DNA of 64,000 nt, from assembly GCA_029817715.1 (NCBI GenBank), contig JARUPY010000558.1, forward strand, positions 25,586 through 89,585, in the 5' to 3' direction. Positions within the stretch are counted from its first letter, which is position 1. The number at the start of each line of letters is the position of its first letter. Made by a program: the position numbers and the translations under genes. Shown one piece after another: positions 25,463-37,027 of this stretch. Under the pieces are notes generated by a model. The model had not been told where the DNA came from and did not search any database. It saw only the letters and a list, made by a program, of their open reading frames with translations. Origin of the DNA: Melastoma dodecandrum. Lineage: Eukaryota; Streptophyta; Magnoliopsida; Myrtales; Melastomataceae.

Positions 25463-27925
25463 TTACCAATAATCCCCACAAGAGCAAGTTCCACTTCTAA
25501 AATGATGAAACCTGCTACAATCCCTTACCGTGATTTCCCTTTTAACAATTTTTGAGATCACTTTTATGGCGGCATGACAATCTCTACAGGTTCTCAAATT
25601 TTTCATCACAACTATCGGAGAACCTTCTGTAGTCATAATCAGAGCAAAAGCAATTGCCAATCTTTCACAATGGTACTTGAGAGATTCCATCCGGTCTTTA
25701 TCACCAACACCATGATGTGCACAGCCTATATCAGGTGAATATCCTTCTTCCTCCATCTCCTCTGTGAGCATGTCTATTTTCCTCCGAATCTCAATAATCA
25801 TCGGATGCAAGCCATCATTGGCCGTAAAGACATGAGTTTTATGATTAACCTCAACCCAACTACAAGCAGGAACCTTTCTTACTCCACTTTCCCTCATTGC
25901 CCTTTTTACTTGTAGGACACCATCCCAATTGCCTTCCATTGCATAAATATTGGACATGTTGACATAAGAAGCGGCATCTCTCAGTTCCTTCATACTAAAA
26001 AGCATTTTGGATGCTTTCTTGGCTAATGCTTCATTCCTGTAAATCCTACACGAGTTGAGAACTGCCATCAACATGATCTCATCAGGTTCAAATGGCATAT
26101 TATCCATCAAAGTTTCCAATTCATTAAGACGTCCACTTCTTGCGAGCAAATCAACTACTGCAGAAAAGTGTTCTCTACTGGGAACTAGCCTATACATGTT
26201 TGACATCACTTTGAAGTACCATAAGCCTTCTTCAACAAGCCCACCATGACTGCATGCCGATATAACACTCAAGAAGCTGATACAATCGGGTTCCAGACCC
26301 AAAGAAATCATAGTTTCAAAGATTCGAAGAGTAGCATTCGCATCTCCATCCTGAGCATATGCAGAAATGAGAGTATTCCAGCAGACGATGTTCCGCACAG
26401 GCATCTCTTCAAAAGTTTTAATCGCATCTTTCATGGATCCAGATTTTGCATACATATCCACGAGGGCACTTGCACAATACACATCTGACTGCAAGCCCAA
26501 TGTCATGACAAAAGAATGCAGTTGTTTACCCACCGATTTAGATGCCAAAACTGCTGAGGCTTTGAGGACACTTGAACAGGTTGCCTGGTCAGCCCTAATG
26601 CCTGTCCTATGCATTTGGACGAACATCTTCAGGCCTTCTTCATGTAGCCCTCTCTGAACATAGGCAGAAATGAAGGCAGTCCATGGGATGGGGCCCCTGT
26701 CAACAACATTGTGAAATATAACTAGAGCTTCCTCAAACTTACCACATGTTGCATACATATCAACTAGAGCGTTTGCTACAGGAATTTCGGAACAAGCGGA
26801 TGAAACAGCAGCCTGACAATGGATCTGCCTACCCATTATCAAAATATGATTGTTCGCCGCAATACTAAGCAATGTAGCAAAGGGAAATTGCCTCCTGTCA
26901 AATGTGGTCCTTTTCAGAATATCAAAAAGCTCCAGGCAATCTCCTATTCGTCCTTCCCACGCATATCCAGTAATAATAATATTAAAAGAAATGCAATCCA
27001 CCTCCACCATCTCATTAAAAAGTTTTCTCGCTTCATTTGCACAATCAAATTTGGAATAAAGATCAAGCATTGCATTGGCCCAAAACACATTCCACAAGAA
27101 ATTACTCTTTATCACTTTGCACTGGACCTGTTTCCCAAGGCCCAGGTCACCCAATGATATACCCGCATTCAGAATTGTTGCGAAAGTGAATTCAGATGGC
27201 TTAAATCCCAGCCTTTGCATCTCGATGAAAAGTCTGGCTGCTTTGCAGAATAGAGCTTCATTGATATACCAAGTCATCAATACATTATAAGTAACAGAAT
27301 CCTTCTCTGACATCTCCCCAAAAACCCGGAAGCCTAAGCTAATTTCATGCAATTTACAATAAGCATCAAGTAAAGAATTATTGGCAATGAGTGCTGAATT
27401 GCATCCTACCTTAACCATCAAAGCATGCACTTGGATGACTTCACTGAGCAAACCGCAATCATTAACACCCGACAACAGTGTAGCAAACACGACGTAATCA
27501 GGGCTGCCACCGAAACGAAGCATATCACGAAAAATTTCGAATGCGGCATCAACCTTATCAAACTTCAGGTATCCAGCAATGAGAATGGTCCATGTGACCG
27601 TGGTGCGTTCAAACAAGCTATAGAGCAGAACCTTAGCGGTCAAGAGGTGGCCATATTCAACATAGCCGGAAATCATGGTATCCGCAGAGACTGCATTACG
27701 AGTTGGCATTGCATCGAACAGTTGGCGAGCGAGATGCAGGTCACCCAAGCGGATTAGCCTACGGAGGAGGAAGTTAGAGCGGCAAGTATTGGGGTCGAAA
27801 CCCGTCTTCACCATGGTCGCATCAATGCGAAGGAAAGCTGAGGGGACACTTGGATGGACGGAAGCAATGGAGACATTCGGGGTGCGAGGGAGAAGATGAA
27901 GACGCCGGCCAATGGAATTCCGCAT
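25463..27925 (-). CDS. DYW-class pentatricopeptide repeat protein
   Basis: Organelle RNA-editing type PPR protein of 820 aa, without introns. The N-terminal 30 or so residues are rich in Arg, Ser and Pro, as in plastid or mitochondrial targeting peptides. A long series of P, L and S PPR motifs follows (for example LFDAMPTRNAVSADTMISGY, VDMYAKSGSMKDAIKTFEEM), then E and E+ motifs (SWVEVNHKTHVFTANDGLHP) and the C-terminal DYW cytidine-deaminase domain. The zinc ligands and catalytic Glu are present: HCE at residues 752-754 and CRDC at 780-783 before the terminal CSCGDYW. The usual HSE triplet is HCE here, with the catalytic His and Glu kept. The overall sequence resembles Arabidopsis At2g01510. 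The editing site cannot be read from the gene by eye. Confidence 0.95.
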   Translation of the reverse strand: MRNSIGRRLHLLPRTPNVSIASVHPSVPSAFLRIDATMVKTGFDPNTCRSNFLLRRLIRLGDLHLARQLFDAMPTRNAVSADTMISGYVEYGHLLTAKVLLYSLFERTTVTWTILIAGYLKFDKVDAAFEIFRDMLRFGGSPDYVVFATLLSGVNDCGLLSEVIQVHALMVKVGCNSALIANNSLLDAYCKLHEISLGFRVFGEMSEKDSVTYNVLMTWYINEALFCKAARLFIEMQRLGFKPSEFTFATILNAGISLGDLGLGKQVQCKVIKSNFLWNVFWANAMLDLYSKFDCANEARKLFNEMVEVDCISFNIIITGYAWEGRIGDCLELFDILKRTTFDRRQFPFATLLSIAANNHILIMGRQIHCQAAVSSACSEIPVANALVDMYATCGKFEEALVIFHNVVDRGPIPWTAFISAYVQRGLHEEGLKMFVQMHRTGIRADQATCSSVLKASAVLASKSVGKQLHSFVMTLGLQSDVYCASALVDMYAKSGSMKDAIKTFEEMPVRNIVCWNTLISAYAQDGDANATLRIFETMISLGLEPDCISFLSVISACSHGGLVEEGLWYFKVMSNMYRLVPSREHFSAVVDLLARSGRLNELETLMDNMPFEPDEIMLMAVLNSCRIYRNEALAKKASKMLFSMKELRDAASYVNMSNIYAMEGNWDGVLQVKRAMRESGVRKVPACSWVEVNHKTHVFTANDGLHPMIIEIRRKIDMLTEEMEEEGYSPDIGCAHHGVGDKDRMESLKYHCERLAIAFALIMTTEGSPIVVMKNLRTCRDCHAAIKVISKIVKREITVRDCSRFHHFRSGTCSCGDYW

Positions 27926-28290
27926 TCAGTGTTTTGAAAGACGGCTCTGACTCACTGTCAAAAGAATGATCAAAGACGGCTATGAATCATCTGAAGACTT
28001 TGTTGCATCATTGCTTCATTTCAACTAAGTTTGTTCTTCGGGAAAGGAAAAAAATTATTTAGGTTGGTCGGTTAGGAGGACACCAAGGTTTGCCTATAAT
28101 AACCTTAGTCCTTACAAATCTTAAATATGAATATTAGGTTTCAAAAATTTTGATATAATCCTTTTAAATTAATTATTATAAAAAATAATTTTGATTTTTT
28201 AAATAAAACGATTGATATAACATCGAGTTTATTTTAAAAGATGACATGACTCTACTTTATAAAAATTATATTCCCTTAGAAAGGTTAAAC
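27926..28290. other. PPR upstream region
   Basis: Should contain the PPR promoter. AT-rich between 28090 and 28290. No other feature before duplication copy 2 begins. Confidence 0.4.
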
Positions 28291-30963
28291 TTAATGTCAA
28301 AATAATACACAAATAATCATTTTCACTCTAAAGATGAGCAAAGCTTGTCCACTCTGGTAGATTTCAATTGGCTTTTAAAGAAATTAAGTCTTTGCTTTGC
28401 TTCATTTCTTGCTCTTACTATTAGATTTTCTTAGCGACTATTTTTTTTTCTTTTGAGCTTGTCACTTAAGTCGACACGTTTTCGACAACCAAAGTGAACC
28501 AAAACTTATTTTGTGTGAAAACATAGAATGCCAGAAGGGTCACTCGTAGTTTCATAGTAAACAACGCTTAACCATCACTGCAAAATCACGCCTCGACCAG
28601 ATCGGGAAAGACCATTCTACTTGCCCAAGAGGCAAACCTGGCATATCAATACCAAATCGACGCATAGCATGCAACATTTCGGAACAAAAATGTAGAGCCA
28701 TCGCGTAGACCAAAATGTTTATAAAAACAACAGCATGCCCTATAATCCCACTTCCTGGAGTGTTGGCTTCCATATGCCTTGTACAAGTACACAACAAGAA
28801 GAGAGGTTCATTGGTTGAACCATGTCCACCTTCGCTCTTAACCATTCACTCTTTCAAGCGAGCAATCAACTCATCCTGCTCGTTTCAATAACCGGATTCA
28901 GCAGAAGAAAACACATAACTGCTTGAATATCGCCAAAGACGGCGAGTAGACAGAGGATTTACAGAGACATCTGCTTGATTCGAACCGCCAGCTTTGATTA
29001 TTAAACATGATGTACCACCATACCGATTCAAATGAGAGCAGAAAAATAAAGTGATCGCAGTTTTATCACCTTTTTCCCCTTGGCGGAAAGCCCTTTTTCC
29101 TTTAAAAGAGCCCGTAGCCTCTCCACAGTCAAAGTGTGCAAATCCTTGTCGGACAAATGGGAGTGTGACCCTTCTGAGAATCAGTTGAGAGAATGCAAAC
29201 ACTAAACTTGAAAATCATTTAAATCAGAAATATTAAAAAGGACAGGACTGTTCTGACAGATACTCAATTCTATGTGCGCATTAGCCAGGTTTACATGCCC
29301 GTGCTCAGCACCTGACAGTCAAATGCTCTGTCCAGATTCGAGGCCAAATGATACTTTTCTTGATTTATGGGCTGGCATTGCCACCATGCAAGTTGAAATC
29401 AAATTCAGGACAAAGGCCCCTGGTGCTTTAGGACTTCTCGAGACATCCTACTTACTAAATATTAAAGGGTAACGAGTACCACCTTGAGTGTTAGGTCTTT
29501 TTGCTGATGCTGCATCTGAAAGTCTCTCAGATGACCTGCAATAAGTAATAAGCAATATTATAAAAGGGTAATGGACCACTAAATAAGAGCTCACACGCCT
29601 CTTCATAAAACTTCCTATGTCAACCCCTTCCATCTTTTCACAAAGGGAAAAAAGAAACTGACAGTTTCAGATTTCGTATGACATTTCAGAGGCTTACTGA
29701 GAAGAGGAAAAACTAAATTCGAACAAAGATACAAATGTGGGATCTCTTGAGCATAGGTAGTCTTCTTATGAAACACACAATTACATTATATCACAGAAGA
29801 TTCCCTGACAAAAATGAGAAACAGGAAAGCGTCCTTGTGAACTTTATCATCAACAAAATGTAGTCACTTGTATATAAGCTCAAGAAAATCACGACTGTCC
29901 TAAAAATATCGTTCCTTCCCAAAAAAATGAATCATTAAAACCTTTCAAATGACTTATTAAAAAAAAAAAAAACTTTCAAATGAAACGATTAACGATATGA
30001 ATGTCATTCTAGCATTGGTGACTTTCTGCTGCCAATACGGTTCTTGAAATGAACAAATTATATGAGCATCCAGATACATAAGAACCAGGAAACTGAAAGG
30101 GTTTTCATCTCTTGAAGTTAGAGGGATTACCGTTTTCTAGAACCTTCGGCGACTGTGGCACCCTTTCCACTCTTTGAGATAGAATCACCTCTTTGTTTCT
30201 TGATCATGAGCGATCGAATTAGTATGTTTTGTTGGTTCGTCCTTATGACTTGATCCTCTGCATTGGCAACAAGCAGTCAATGACAGTTTGAAGGGAGAAC
30301 AAGTGAAAAAAAAAATCAAAACAAGAAAGTCACTCAAAACTCCCATAAATCACCACATACAATATGAAAGATTCAATGGTATGCAAGTTATATTCTCTAG
30401 GGGATACTTTTAGGGAACATGGGGGGAGGGCACCATTAGAGAAAGAGTAAAACAAAATGCTGAATAGGATTAGTAAATAGGGGTTTCATCTCAACAGGAG
30501 GCTGAAACAGAAAGATCCGGTTACCAGGAGGCGCAGTCTCGTGCTCACAAACATAGACACACAGCCCCCTCTGCAAATGAACACTGAGACAGTCTGGTCA
30601 GAGGATCAGACCCATGAATATGGGAGAGGTCGTGTCTCTCTCTCTTTGTTTTTGGAGGAGAGCTGAAAGGGATATTTATTTTATTTTTGATTTTGATTTT
30701 GACCCTTCCATGGATAGAAAGGAAAAGGGGGTGAGAGCCAAAGCCTGAGCCTGGGCAAAGGAATGCATTTTCATGACGAAGGTGAAAGGGCGTACCGGGA
30801 AAAATCATTCTCAGTAAGGGCAACAGTATCTGCCCCCGTTAATAAACAACAGATCCTAGGAGACGTTTAAAGCACAAACAGGGCAATCGAATTGAGTGAA
30901 TAAATCACAGGGCACGAGGCTCGTAAAGATGACGAACACGAGAAAAAAAAAAGAATGACCGGA
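28291..30963. repeat. segmental duplication, copy 2
   Basis: Counterpart of 22283-24959. It contains the intact SAP-domain gene from its 3' flank up to the exon 1 donor. At the left edge it starts within the loop of the fold-back element that is complete only at copy 1. Confidence 0.95.
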
Positions 30964-31094
30964 TTGGAAGAAACGATGGCGGAGGAGGAAAAGAGGCCCC
31001 GGGAAGGGAGGTTAGCCAGCAGCTTGGAAGCAGAAGGAGATGGGGATGGGGATGGAGAGGGGTGGTCGCTGGAACTGGAACCGCTGCCCTCCAT
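28846..31094 (-). CDS. small SAP-domain protein
   Basis: Six exons: 30960-31094, 30525-30570, 30131-30257, 29483-29535, 29070-29173 and 28846-28875. They join in phase to 495 bp, 164 aa, with GT-AG junctions throughout. The N-terminus is Ser/Pro-rich (a [10 protein letters not shown] run). A conserved centre reads [13 protein letters not shown], then [20 protein letters not shown]. The C-terminal SAP motif (residues about 134-164, [20 protein letters not shown] then DELIARLKE) is a DNA-binding helix-loop-helix found in nuclear chromatin and RNA-processing proteins. I know the conserved central block from plant proteins of unknown role and can assign no function beyond probable nuclear nucleic-acid binding. 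The start at 31094 was chosen because the family begins near here; an in-frame start at 31214 would add 40 residues. Confidence 0.88.
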
Positions 31095-31700
31095 CACTTT
31101 CAGTCGGCCTTCCCGCCGTCTCTCTCTCAAACTTCGGTTGCCATTGCTAGTGGACTCCAAGATCCATTGTCCCGCTATTTTGACCCTCTCCGCTCTTGCT
31201 TCCTTTCTCCCCAACCAGTCCCCCCCCCTTTCTGCCCTTGCCTGTTTTTTTTTTCGTGGGTTGTTGGGGTTGGGGTTGGAGAGAGGCCCAAACCTCGGCC
31301 CATTCGTCTATTATCAACAATTAATGCAAAAGGCCCAATAGCATGTCTCTCGTCCCTGTTCATTTTCTTTTGTTGCCCTTCCGGTCCGGACTCGATCCGG
31401 GTAGGACAGATGGGTGAGTCTTCCAATATGGGTGGCTGCGTATGTATGTTTCGAACATGAGATTTCCTAAAGGAGAATTCAAGCTCCTTACTACTTGGAT
31501 AAATCCATGTTGGTTCATGTTTTTTGCTTAATGCCGTACCAATAACACTATCCAAATGCACAGAGTACAAGCATCCACATCCAAATATAATAAAGCTCTC
31601 TCCGCTTAATTATACCAATCCCTTCCATCATCGTCCCTCAACCCACACCAAAAACAAAAGACAAGCCGCAGTGTCCTTTGATGGAGCACGGGCTTTCAAG
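31095..31700 (-). promoter_or_regulatory. SAP-gene upstream region with SINE-like fragment
   Basis: Should contain the SAP-gene 5' UTR and promoter. On the minus strand, 31500 to 31380 includes CAAGTAGTAAGGAGC followed by TGTTCGAAAC, which resembles A- and B-box remains of a tRNA-derived SINE. No poly(A) or target-site duplication was found, so that part is tentative. Confidence 0.35.
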
Positions 31701-32577
31701 TTTTAGTCAATTGGCTTGATGGATGATATTTGTTCCAAATCCAGTTGTACCAGGGCAACCACTCATATCCACACCATTGTGCTGCGAAGCTATTCCCTGA
31801 AGTCGATAACAATTTTGTTCTGCTGTGGCAGGTGTTTCTTGACCCACGACATACAGGACAAGCTTTTCTCCACTTTTAACATAATGCCTTGCACTGAAAT
31901 CTCATATAAACTTCGAGAAACTCAATATTCACGACAAGACTTTATTTTTCCACGAGTTTAACTACATGTATTCTAACATGGTTCCGAACTCGTGAATATG
32001 TAGTTTCCGAATAAATATACTTATCTTGAATAAGTCTAATCTCTCAAAAATTCCATGTATTTCGTCGTGTGGTCAATTTTGTTTACATGAATGACAAACA
32101 TTTTGTTGTAATCTTTAGCGATACTTATAAATGCTTGGTTACAAGATCTCGAATGAAGCGATCTCAAGGATGCCTTGGTCTTGAAGGTCAGCTTGCTTCT
32201 CGAATTCAGTCTCAAAAGTTCATTTCAAACTCACAAGTAGATTGTTGGCAATCGATGATGATCTGCAAATGGTATTTCGACGATGATCTTGGGATTGGCC
32301 TTAAAAAGGCAAATTTGTCGGTCAAAATTCATTTTCCTTCGGAGGACAAACTCTAAACTTTCTTTCTACGAGGTTATCACTAACGGATCAATATTTCTGA
32401 AATCTCTACTCGTATCGAGGATGAACTCTGAAATTATTCTCCTCGAGACCATTTATCCGAGGTTAAGTTATTACCGACTCTTGAGATTCTTCTTATAATC
32501 ACTTTCTCACCCCATAATACCACGAAAATCTCGATTAACTATGTGTTTAAATGAGTTACAACTTTTCTTTAACATAC
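31701..32577. other. unassigned, possible old retroelement
   Basis: Open frames at 32069-32356 and 32283-32498 match nothing that I recognise. The words GAATATGTAGTTTCCG and TAATCTCTCAAAAA are of the kind found in old LTR sequence. No boundary defined. Confidence 0.25.
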
Positions 32578-33535
32578 TGTTGGCGTGACAAAATCTCGGG
32601 CCTAATTATGAGGAACTCACAAACCCATTTCACTGACCCATGTTAAGTCTACCAAGACCGTGACATAAATTTTGGTTTCATTTTATAAAGCCCATATATC
32701 CAGGGGTCTTTAAGAGCGTTTACAAGCCCACCGTTATGTGAGCCCGCCAAGACAGTACTAAGTCTATAAAGGACTGGTGTGGTTAGAGTCTATGAGGATC
32801 AGAAAAGATCTTGACTCCGAGATTTTTGGAGAGAGGATTAGGGGCCACGTTCCCATGATTTGAAAAGATCTTCAGCTGGAGAAAATATGGGGATAAGACT
32901 CTAATTCTTCAATTTAATATAAGAAAAAGAATCTGTTAAGTTTACGACGCGGATAAGACCCACGTCTACCGGGATTAGATTGTTACCAAGATTCTAGGAA
33001 GTTAATTGAGAGGGCCACGACCTGGCAAAATATCCTAAGAATGTGGCATACATTGTCTACGGCCCATGTCTACGACCCAAATCTGGGATCAAACCGATTA
33101 CGAGATTTCTGGAGGCATTTGAGAGAGCCACAACCTGGAGAGATTCTTTGAGAACGTGTCAAACACCCTAGACGCAACAAGATTTAATATAAAAAGGGGG
33201 AAGATCTTTCTTGAAAGATTGCTATCAATCAAACACACAAAGGCTTTGCTTTGCTCGTCACCCCTTAGTTGTTAGGATTCCCCGACTTGGGCGAAACCCT
33301 TAAGGTTTCATTGGTCTTCACTTCTACCGTCAGAGTGAGCAACCGTAGCTCCGACAACCAAATTCCGCCTTCGTTCCGCCACCAGGGTCAGCAACCGTAG
33401 CCTTGGTATCCACATCCGCCACTACCTTCGACCGCACTCCGTCCACCAAGCCCCAATGACCAGATTCCACCATCCAAGTTCGCAAGTCTACAGCGCTTAG
33501 CAGCAAGTCTACGACGTCACCACCATCCACACCAC
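32578..33535 (+). repeat. 5' LTR, 3'-truncated
   Basis: Matches the first about 960-980 bp of the LTR at 34597-35737. Similarity ends in the CCACCATCCACACCA block. The rest of the LTR is replaced by unrelated sequence at 33540-33650. Confidence 0.8.
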
Positions 33536-33659
33536 CAAGCCCCAACGACCAGAGCAAATCAGTGCCTTAAACGGGCCAAGCGCCGCCACATAGCAGCCCC
33601 GTAGAGAAAGTTTATATACGAGAACCCATGTAGACGACTCTGTCTACAAAGGGAAATCA

Positions 33660-34481
33660 TTGGTGAAACAATTTGTACCAGATGCCCATAGAAAAAACGT
33701 GTATCCCTACGAAAATTCATATTCTGAATACATATACTGGGAAAGGACTCGTGACGAGTCTACGAGAATGATCAGTCCTAATCATGTTTACGAAAACGAC
33801 GATGTAGACTGGGACGAGTATACTCCTAGAGTCAATAGAGTCAGGCAGCCCAACTCTTTCGTCCCGGCACAAGTCGAAAACTTCATAGATGAGGGCCACA
33901 AAATAAATGAATATGCGAATAATTACTCTAAAAATGCTCATTTATATCGACGAAGAGAGAGTTTTTATACGGAACCTTCCGTCGAGGGGTATATCCCCAC
34001 TCCCGAACCTCCCGTAACAGATTATTTATTCGTACCAAAAACCCCCATGGAGGAGTACGTGCCCATAACAACATCTCCTATTGATGTAGATGTCTACCCG
34101 TCGCCAGAGGTTGATAGAGTTGAGCAGTTTAGTCCGCCAACCCTCAAAGATGTTGGGATACAAGTGGTAGAACATGTTATGCCAGATTTTGTGCCCCTAA
34201 TCGACGTTCAACCATTAAAGAATGAAATTAAATTTCATATTTTCCATACTTTCCAAATAGAGGTTAACATCGTAGAGAACCTTGAACTTCCCGAGCATGA
34301 ACCGTGGGTACCTGGAGAAATAATAATGGCAAACCCGTTATCATGGTGCCATTTTCCTTTTGATCCGGGCGGTTTGCAACACAACATACGCTTGAATCGA
34401 CAACGTCTCGTCCAACAAGACACTGACTTTCAATTCCCGCGACACTGGCAAATACCATGGGATCATACCGTCTCGTGTTAG
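33660..34481 (+). CDS. unrecognised 273-aa ORF of the LTR element
   Basis: An open frame from ATG at 33660 to TAG at 34479-34481, the only long frame between the LTRs. The product is rich in Tyr, Pro, Glu, Asp and Val. It is acidic in the middle (PTPEPPVTDYLFVPKTP, YPSPEVDRVEQFSPP) and hydrophobic near FHIFHTFQIEVNIVENLELP. There is no zinc knuckle, protease or RT motif, no signal peptide and no clear transmembrane segment. It could be a divergent gag-like or captured host sequence. It remains open although the LTRs have diverged, which is why I list it as a possible coding region. Confidence 0.45.
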   Translation: MVKQFVPDAHRKNVYPYENSYSEYIYWERTRDESTRMISPNHVYENDDVDWDEYTPRVNRVRQPNSFVPAQVENFIDEGHKINEYANNYSKNAHLYRRRESFYTEPSVEGYIPTPEPPVTDYLFVPKTPMEEYVPITTSPIDVDVYPSPEVDRVEQFSPPTLKDVGIQVVEHVMPDFVPLIDVQPLKNEIKFHIFHTFQIEVNIVENLELPEHEPWVPGEIIMANPLSWCHFPFDPGGLQHNIRLNRQRLVQQDTDFQFPRHWQIPWDHTVSC

Positions 34482-34596
34482 GTCTCGAATCCCCATGTCT
34501 TCCATTCTTTTAAAGCGTCTTCGTCCGTATTCAAACCACTTCACATTGCTGGGTAAGACTCTCGGCTATGATCGTCTCACCCTAAGAGGGGGGTTA

Positions 34597-35737
34597 TGTT
34601 GGCATGGTAAAATCTCGGGCCTGATTGTGAGAAACCCACAAACCCATTTCGCCGACCCAAGTCAAGTCTACCAAGACCGTGACATAAATTTTGGGCTCAT
34701 TTTATAAAGTCCATAAGTCCAGGGGTCTTTAAGAGCGTTTACAAGTCCACCGTTATGTGATGCCAAGGAAGTACTAATTCTACAAAGGACTGGCGTGGTC
34801 AGAGTCTACGAGGGTAGAGTCTACGAGGATCAGAAAAGATCTTGACTCCGAGATTTTTACAGAGAGGATTAGGGGCCACGTTCCCATGATTTGAAAAGAT
34901 CTTGCTGGAGAAAATCTGTGGATAAGACTCTAATTCTTCAATTTAATATAAGAAAAAGAAATTGTTAAATTTACGACGTAGATAAGACCCACGTCTACCA
35001 GGATCAGGTTGTTACCAAGATTTTAGGAAGTTGATTGAGAGGGCCACGACCTGGCAAAATATCCTAAGAACGTGGCATACATTGTCTACGATCCATGTCT
35101 ACGGCCCATGTCTACGACCCAAATCTCGGATCAAACCGATTCCGAGATTTCTGGAGGTCGTTTGAGAGAGCCACAACCTGGAGAGATTATTTGAGAACGC
35201 GTCAAACACCCCAGACGCCACGAGATCTAATATAAAAAAGGGGGAGATCGTCCTTGGAAGATTACGATCAATCAAACACACAAAAGCTTTGCTTTGCTCG
35301 TCACCCCTTAGTTGTTAGGATTCCCCGACCTGGGCGAAACCCTAAAGGTTTCATTGGTCTTCACTTCCACCGTCAGAGTGAGCAACCGTAGCTCCAACAA
35401 CCAAATTCCGCCTTCGTTCCGCCACCAGGGTGAGCAACCGTAGCCTTGGTATCCACATCCGCCACTACCTTCGACCATACTCCGTCCACCAAGGCCCAAC
35501 GACCAGATTCCACCATCCAAGTTTGCAAGTCTACAACACTAACAGCAAGTCTACGACGTCACCACCATCCACACCATCATTTTTACTTTATTTCTATGGC
35601 TGTAAGCATTCTTTACTTATTGTAAAACTGTTTGCATTCAATCAATTTCATTCAATTACTTACTGGCGACCACATTTACAATCCCTGTGAGTCTTATTGC
35701 CAAATATTTCCGACGTGATCCGTTTTCTACGCGAACA
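34597..35737 (+). repeat. 3' LTR
   Basis: Complete LTR of 1141 bp from TGTTGGCATGG to GCGAACA. It includes a small internal duplication (AGAGTCTACGAGG twice near 34800) that the 5' LTR lacks. Confidence 0.85.
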
Positions 35738-35742
35738 CATAC

Positions 35743-37027
35743 GAATAATCTCGATTAACGATGATTAACATATGAAACATAATATCAGTTAGGCAATTTG
35801 ATCCCTAAGATTTCGAGAAAGAGTGAGTGTAACCTATTGTGTAATTCTCAATTACCCATCTCCATTAACTTGGGATCTAACACAGAAGTCTTCCGACTTC
35901 ATACGTTTGTGAGGAGGGGCATAAGAAGGGTGAGATTCCTGTTTCAATTCCTCCTCAGGGTTCTATAAACACGGGATTATATTGCACATTAAAGGCCGAC
36001 GAAACTGGAGAAGATGGTTTTGAAGTTCCTATAATGGGTAAAATATTAATTTCTAGATATTTTAATCATATTATAGGATTTCTCAATATTCACTATGGAA
36101 AGTAACCTTTTATTTCCCTACTCTATGGGCATCACCCATAAAAACCCTATCTCAAGGTGAGTTATCTTTTTTATCTTCTTGGCTATTTCCAGTATGGGCT
36201 TAACTAACTCACGCATGAGTCTCTGAGTTTTCGAGACATCTGTCCTTGTATCATTCCCATTACATCTTATTCTCCCAGATTTTATTATGAAATTCATGGT
36301 AAGATGAGATGAACTTCGGAGGCACATGGGCCGACAAGGGATACAGAGATACTTGAGGAATACCTTGTACAAGCCTATTTGTTTCATTTTGATGAGGCTT
36401 TTGGATTTCCTTGGTATGTGGTTAGATAACCAGGCCACTGTGCCATCTGGAGCCAAAGAATCTGTAGTTAACAGCAGTGCATTAATCTTCTGTCGGTGGA
36501 GCACCAATGTTTGTGCATTTTCAGCAATGGAAAAGAGGGTACAAAAGCTTTTGTCCAATCTAAACTAAACGGGAAGAAAAAAATAGCATCAGTAGGTTAA
36601 CTTAACTGGTGATATGTAGTAGCATAACAATTATTGAAATGAACAGAACTGATTCTATCATTGCTTAGAAAAACAATGTTAATTGAATTTTTGAAACTTC
36701 ATGGAGGCAGGTAAATTGAAACAAACTCAACAAAGAAGAGGAGCTAGATGTCAGCTATGCAGATCTGATTATAAGACTTGTCAGGAGAATTTCAAATACA
36801 AGGGAAGAAACCAACCGATGGAAGGAAGGGAGGTAGAGGAAGACTGGGAACTTTTAACCTTGGAATCTTTCTATTCTTAAATATATCAACTGCTGAAGCA
36901 AAATTTTTTTGTGAAGAGATGTTAGCAATGATTTGAAATGCCTGCCAGCAAAATCAACTGTAGTTCAGTAACTTCCGACCCTCATGCACAACCTCACCAA
37001 ATGAACCACCTTAGACAGCCATCAACG
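35743..37027. other. unassigned; one unknown minus-strand frame
   Basis: The minus-strand frame at 36118-36558 (146 codons; MDKSFCTLFSIAENAQTLVL) has ordinary composition but no domain I know, and no flanking exons were found. The rest (35743-36110, 36570-37027) shows no gene. Confidence 0.25.

Larger units (their letters stand above)
32573..35742 (+). mobile_element. non-autonomous LTR retrotransposon, 3.16 kb
   Basis: The element spans 32578-35737 between direct 5-bp repeats CATAC (32573-32577 and 35738-35742). Both termini fit the 5'-TG...CA-3' rule (TGTTGGCG at the left, GCGAACA at the right). The 5' LTR is 32578 to about 33535 and the 3' LTR 34597-35737. They share long blocks (for example CCAGGGGTCTTTAAGAGCG). 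A polypurine tract, AAGAGGGGGGTTA, directly precedes the 3' LTR. The last 160-200 bp of the 5' LTR, with any primer-binding site, is missing. The internal region holds a single unrecognised ORF and no reverse transcriptase, integrase or protease, so mobility would need another element's enzymes. Confidence 0.88.

Noticed and set aside
30955..31341. 128-codon plus-strand frame starting [18 protein letters not shown]
   Set aside because: Antisense to SAP exon 1, whose minus-strand reading joins in phase to the other five exons.
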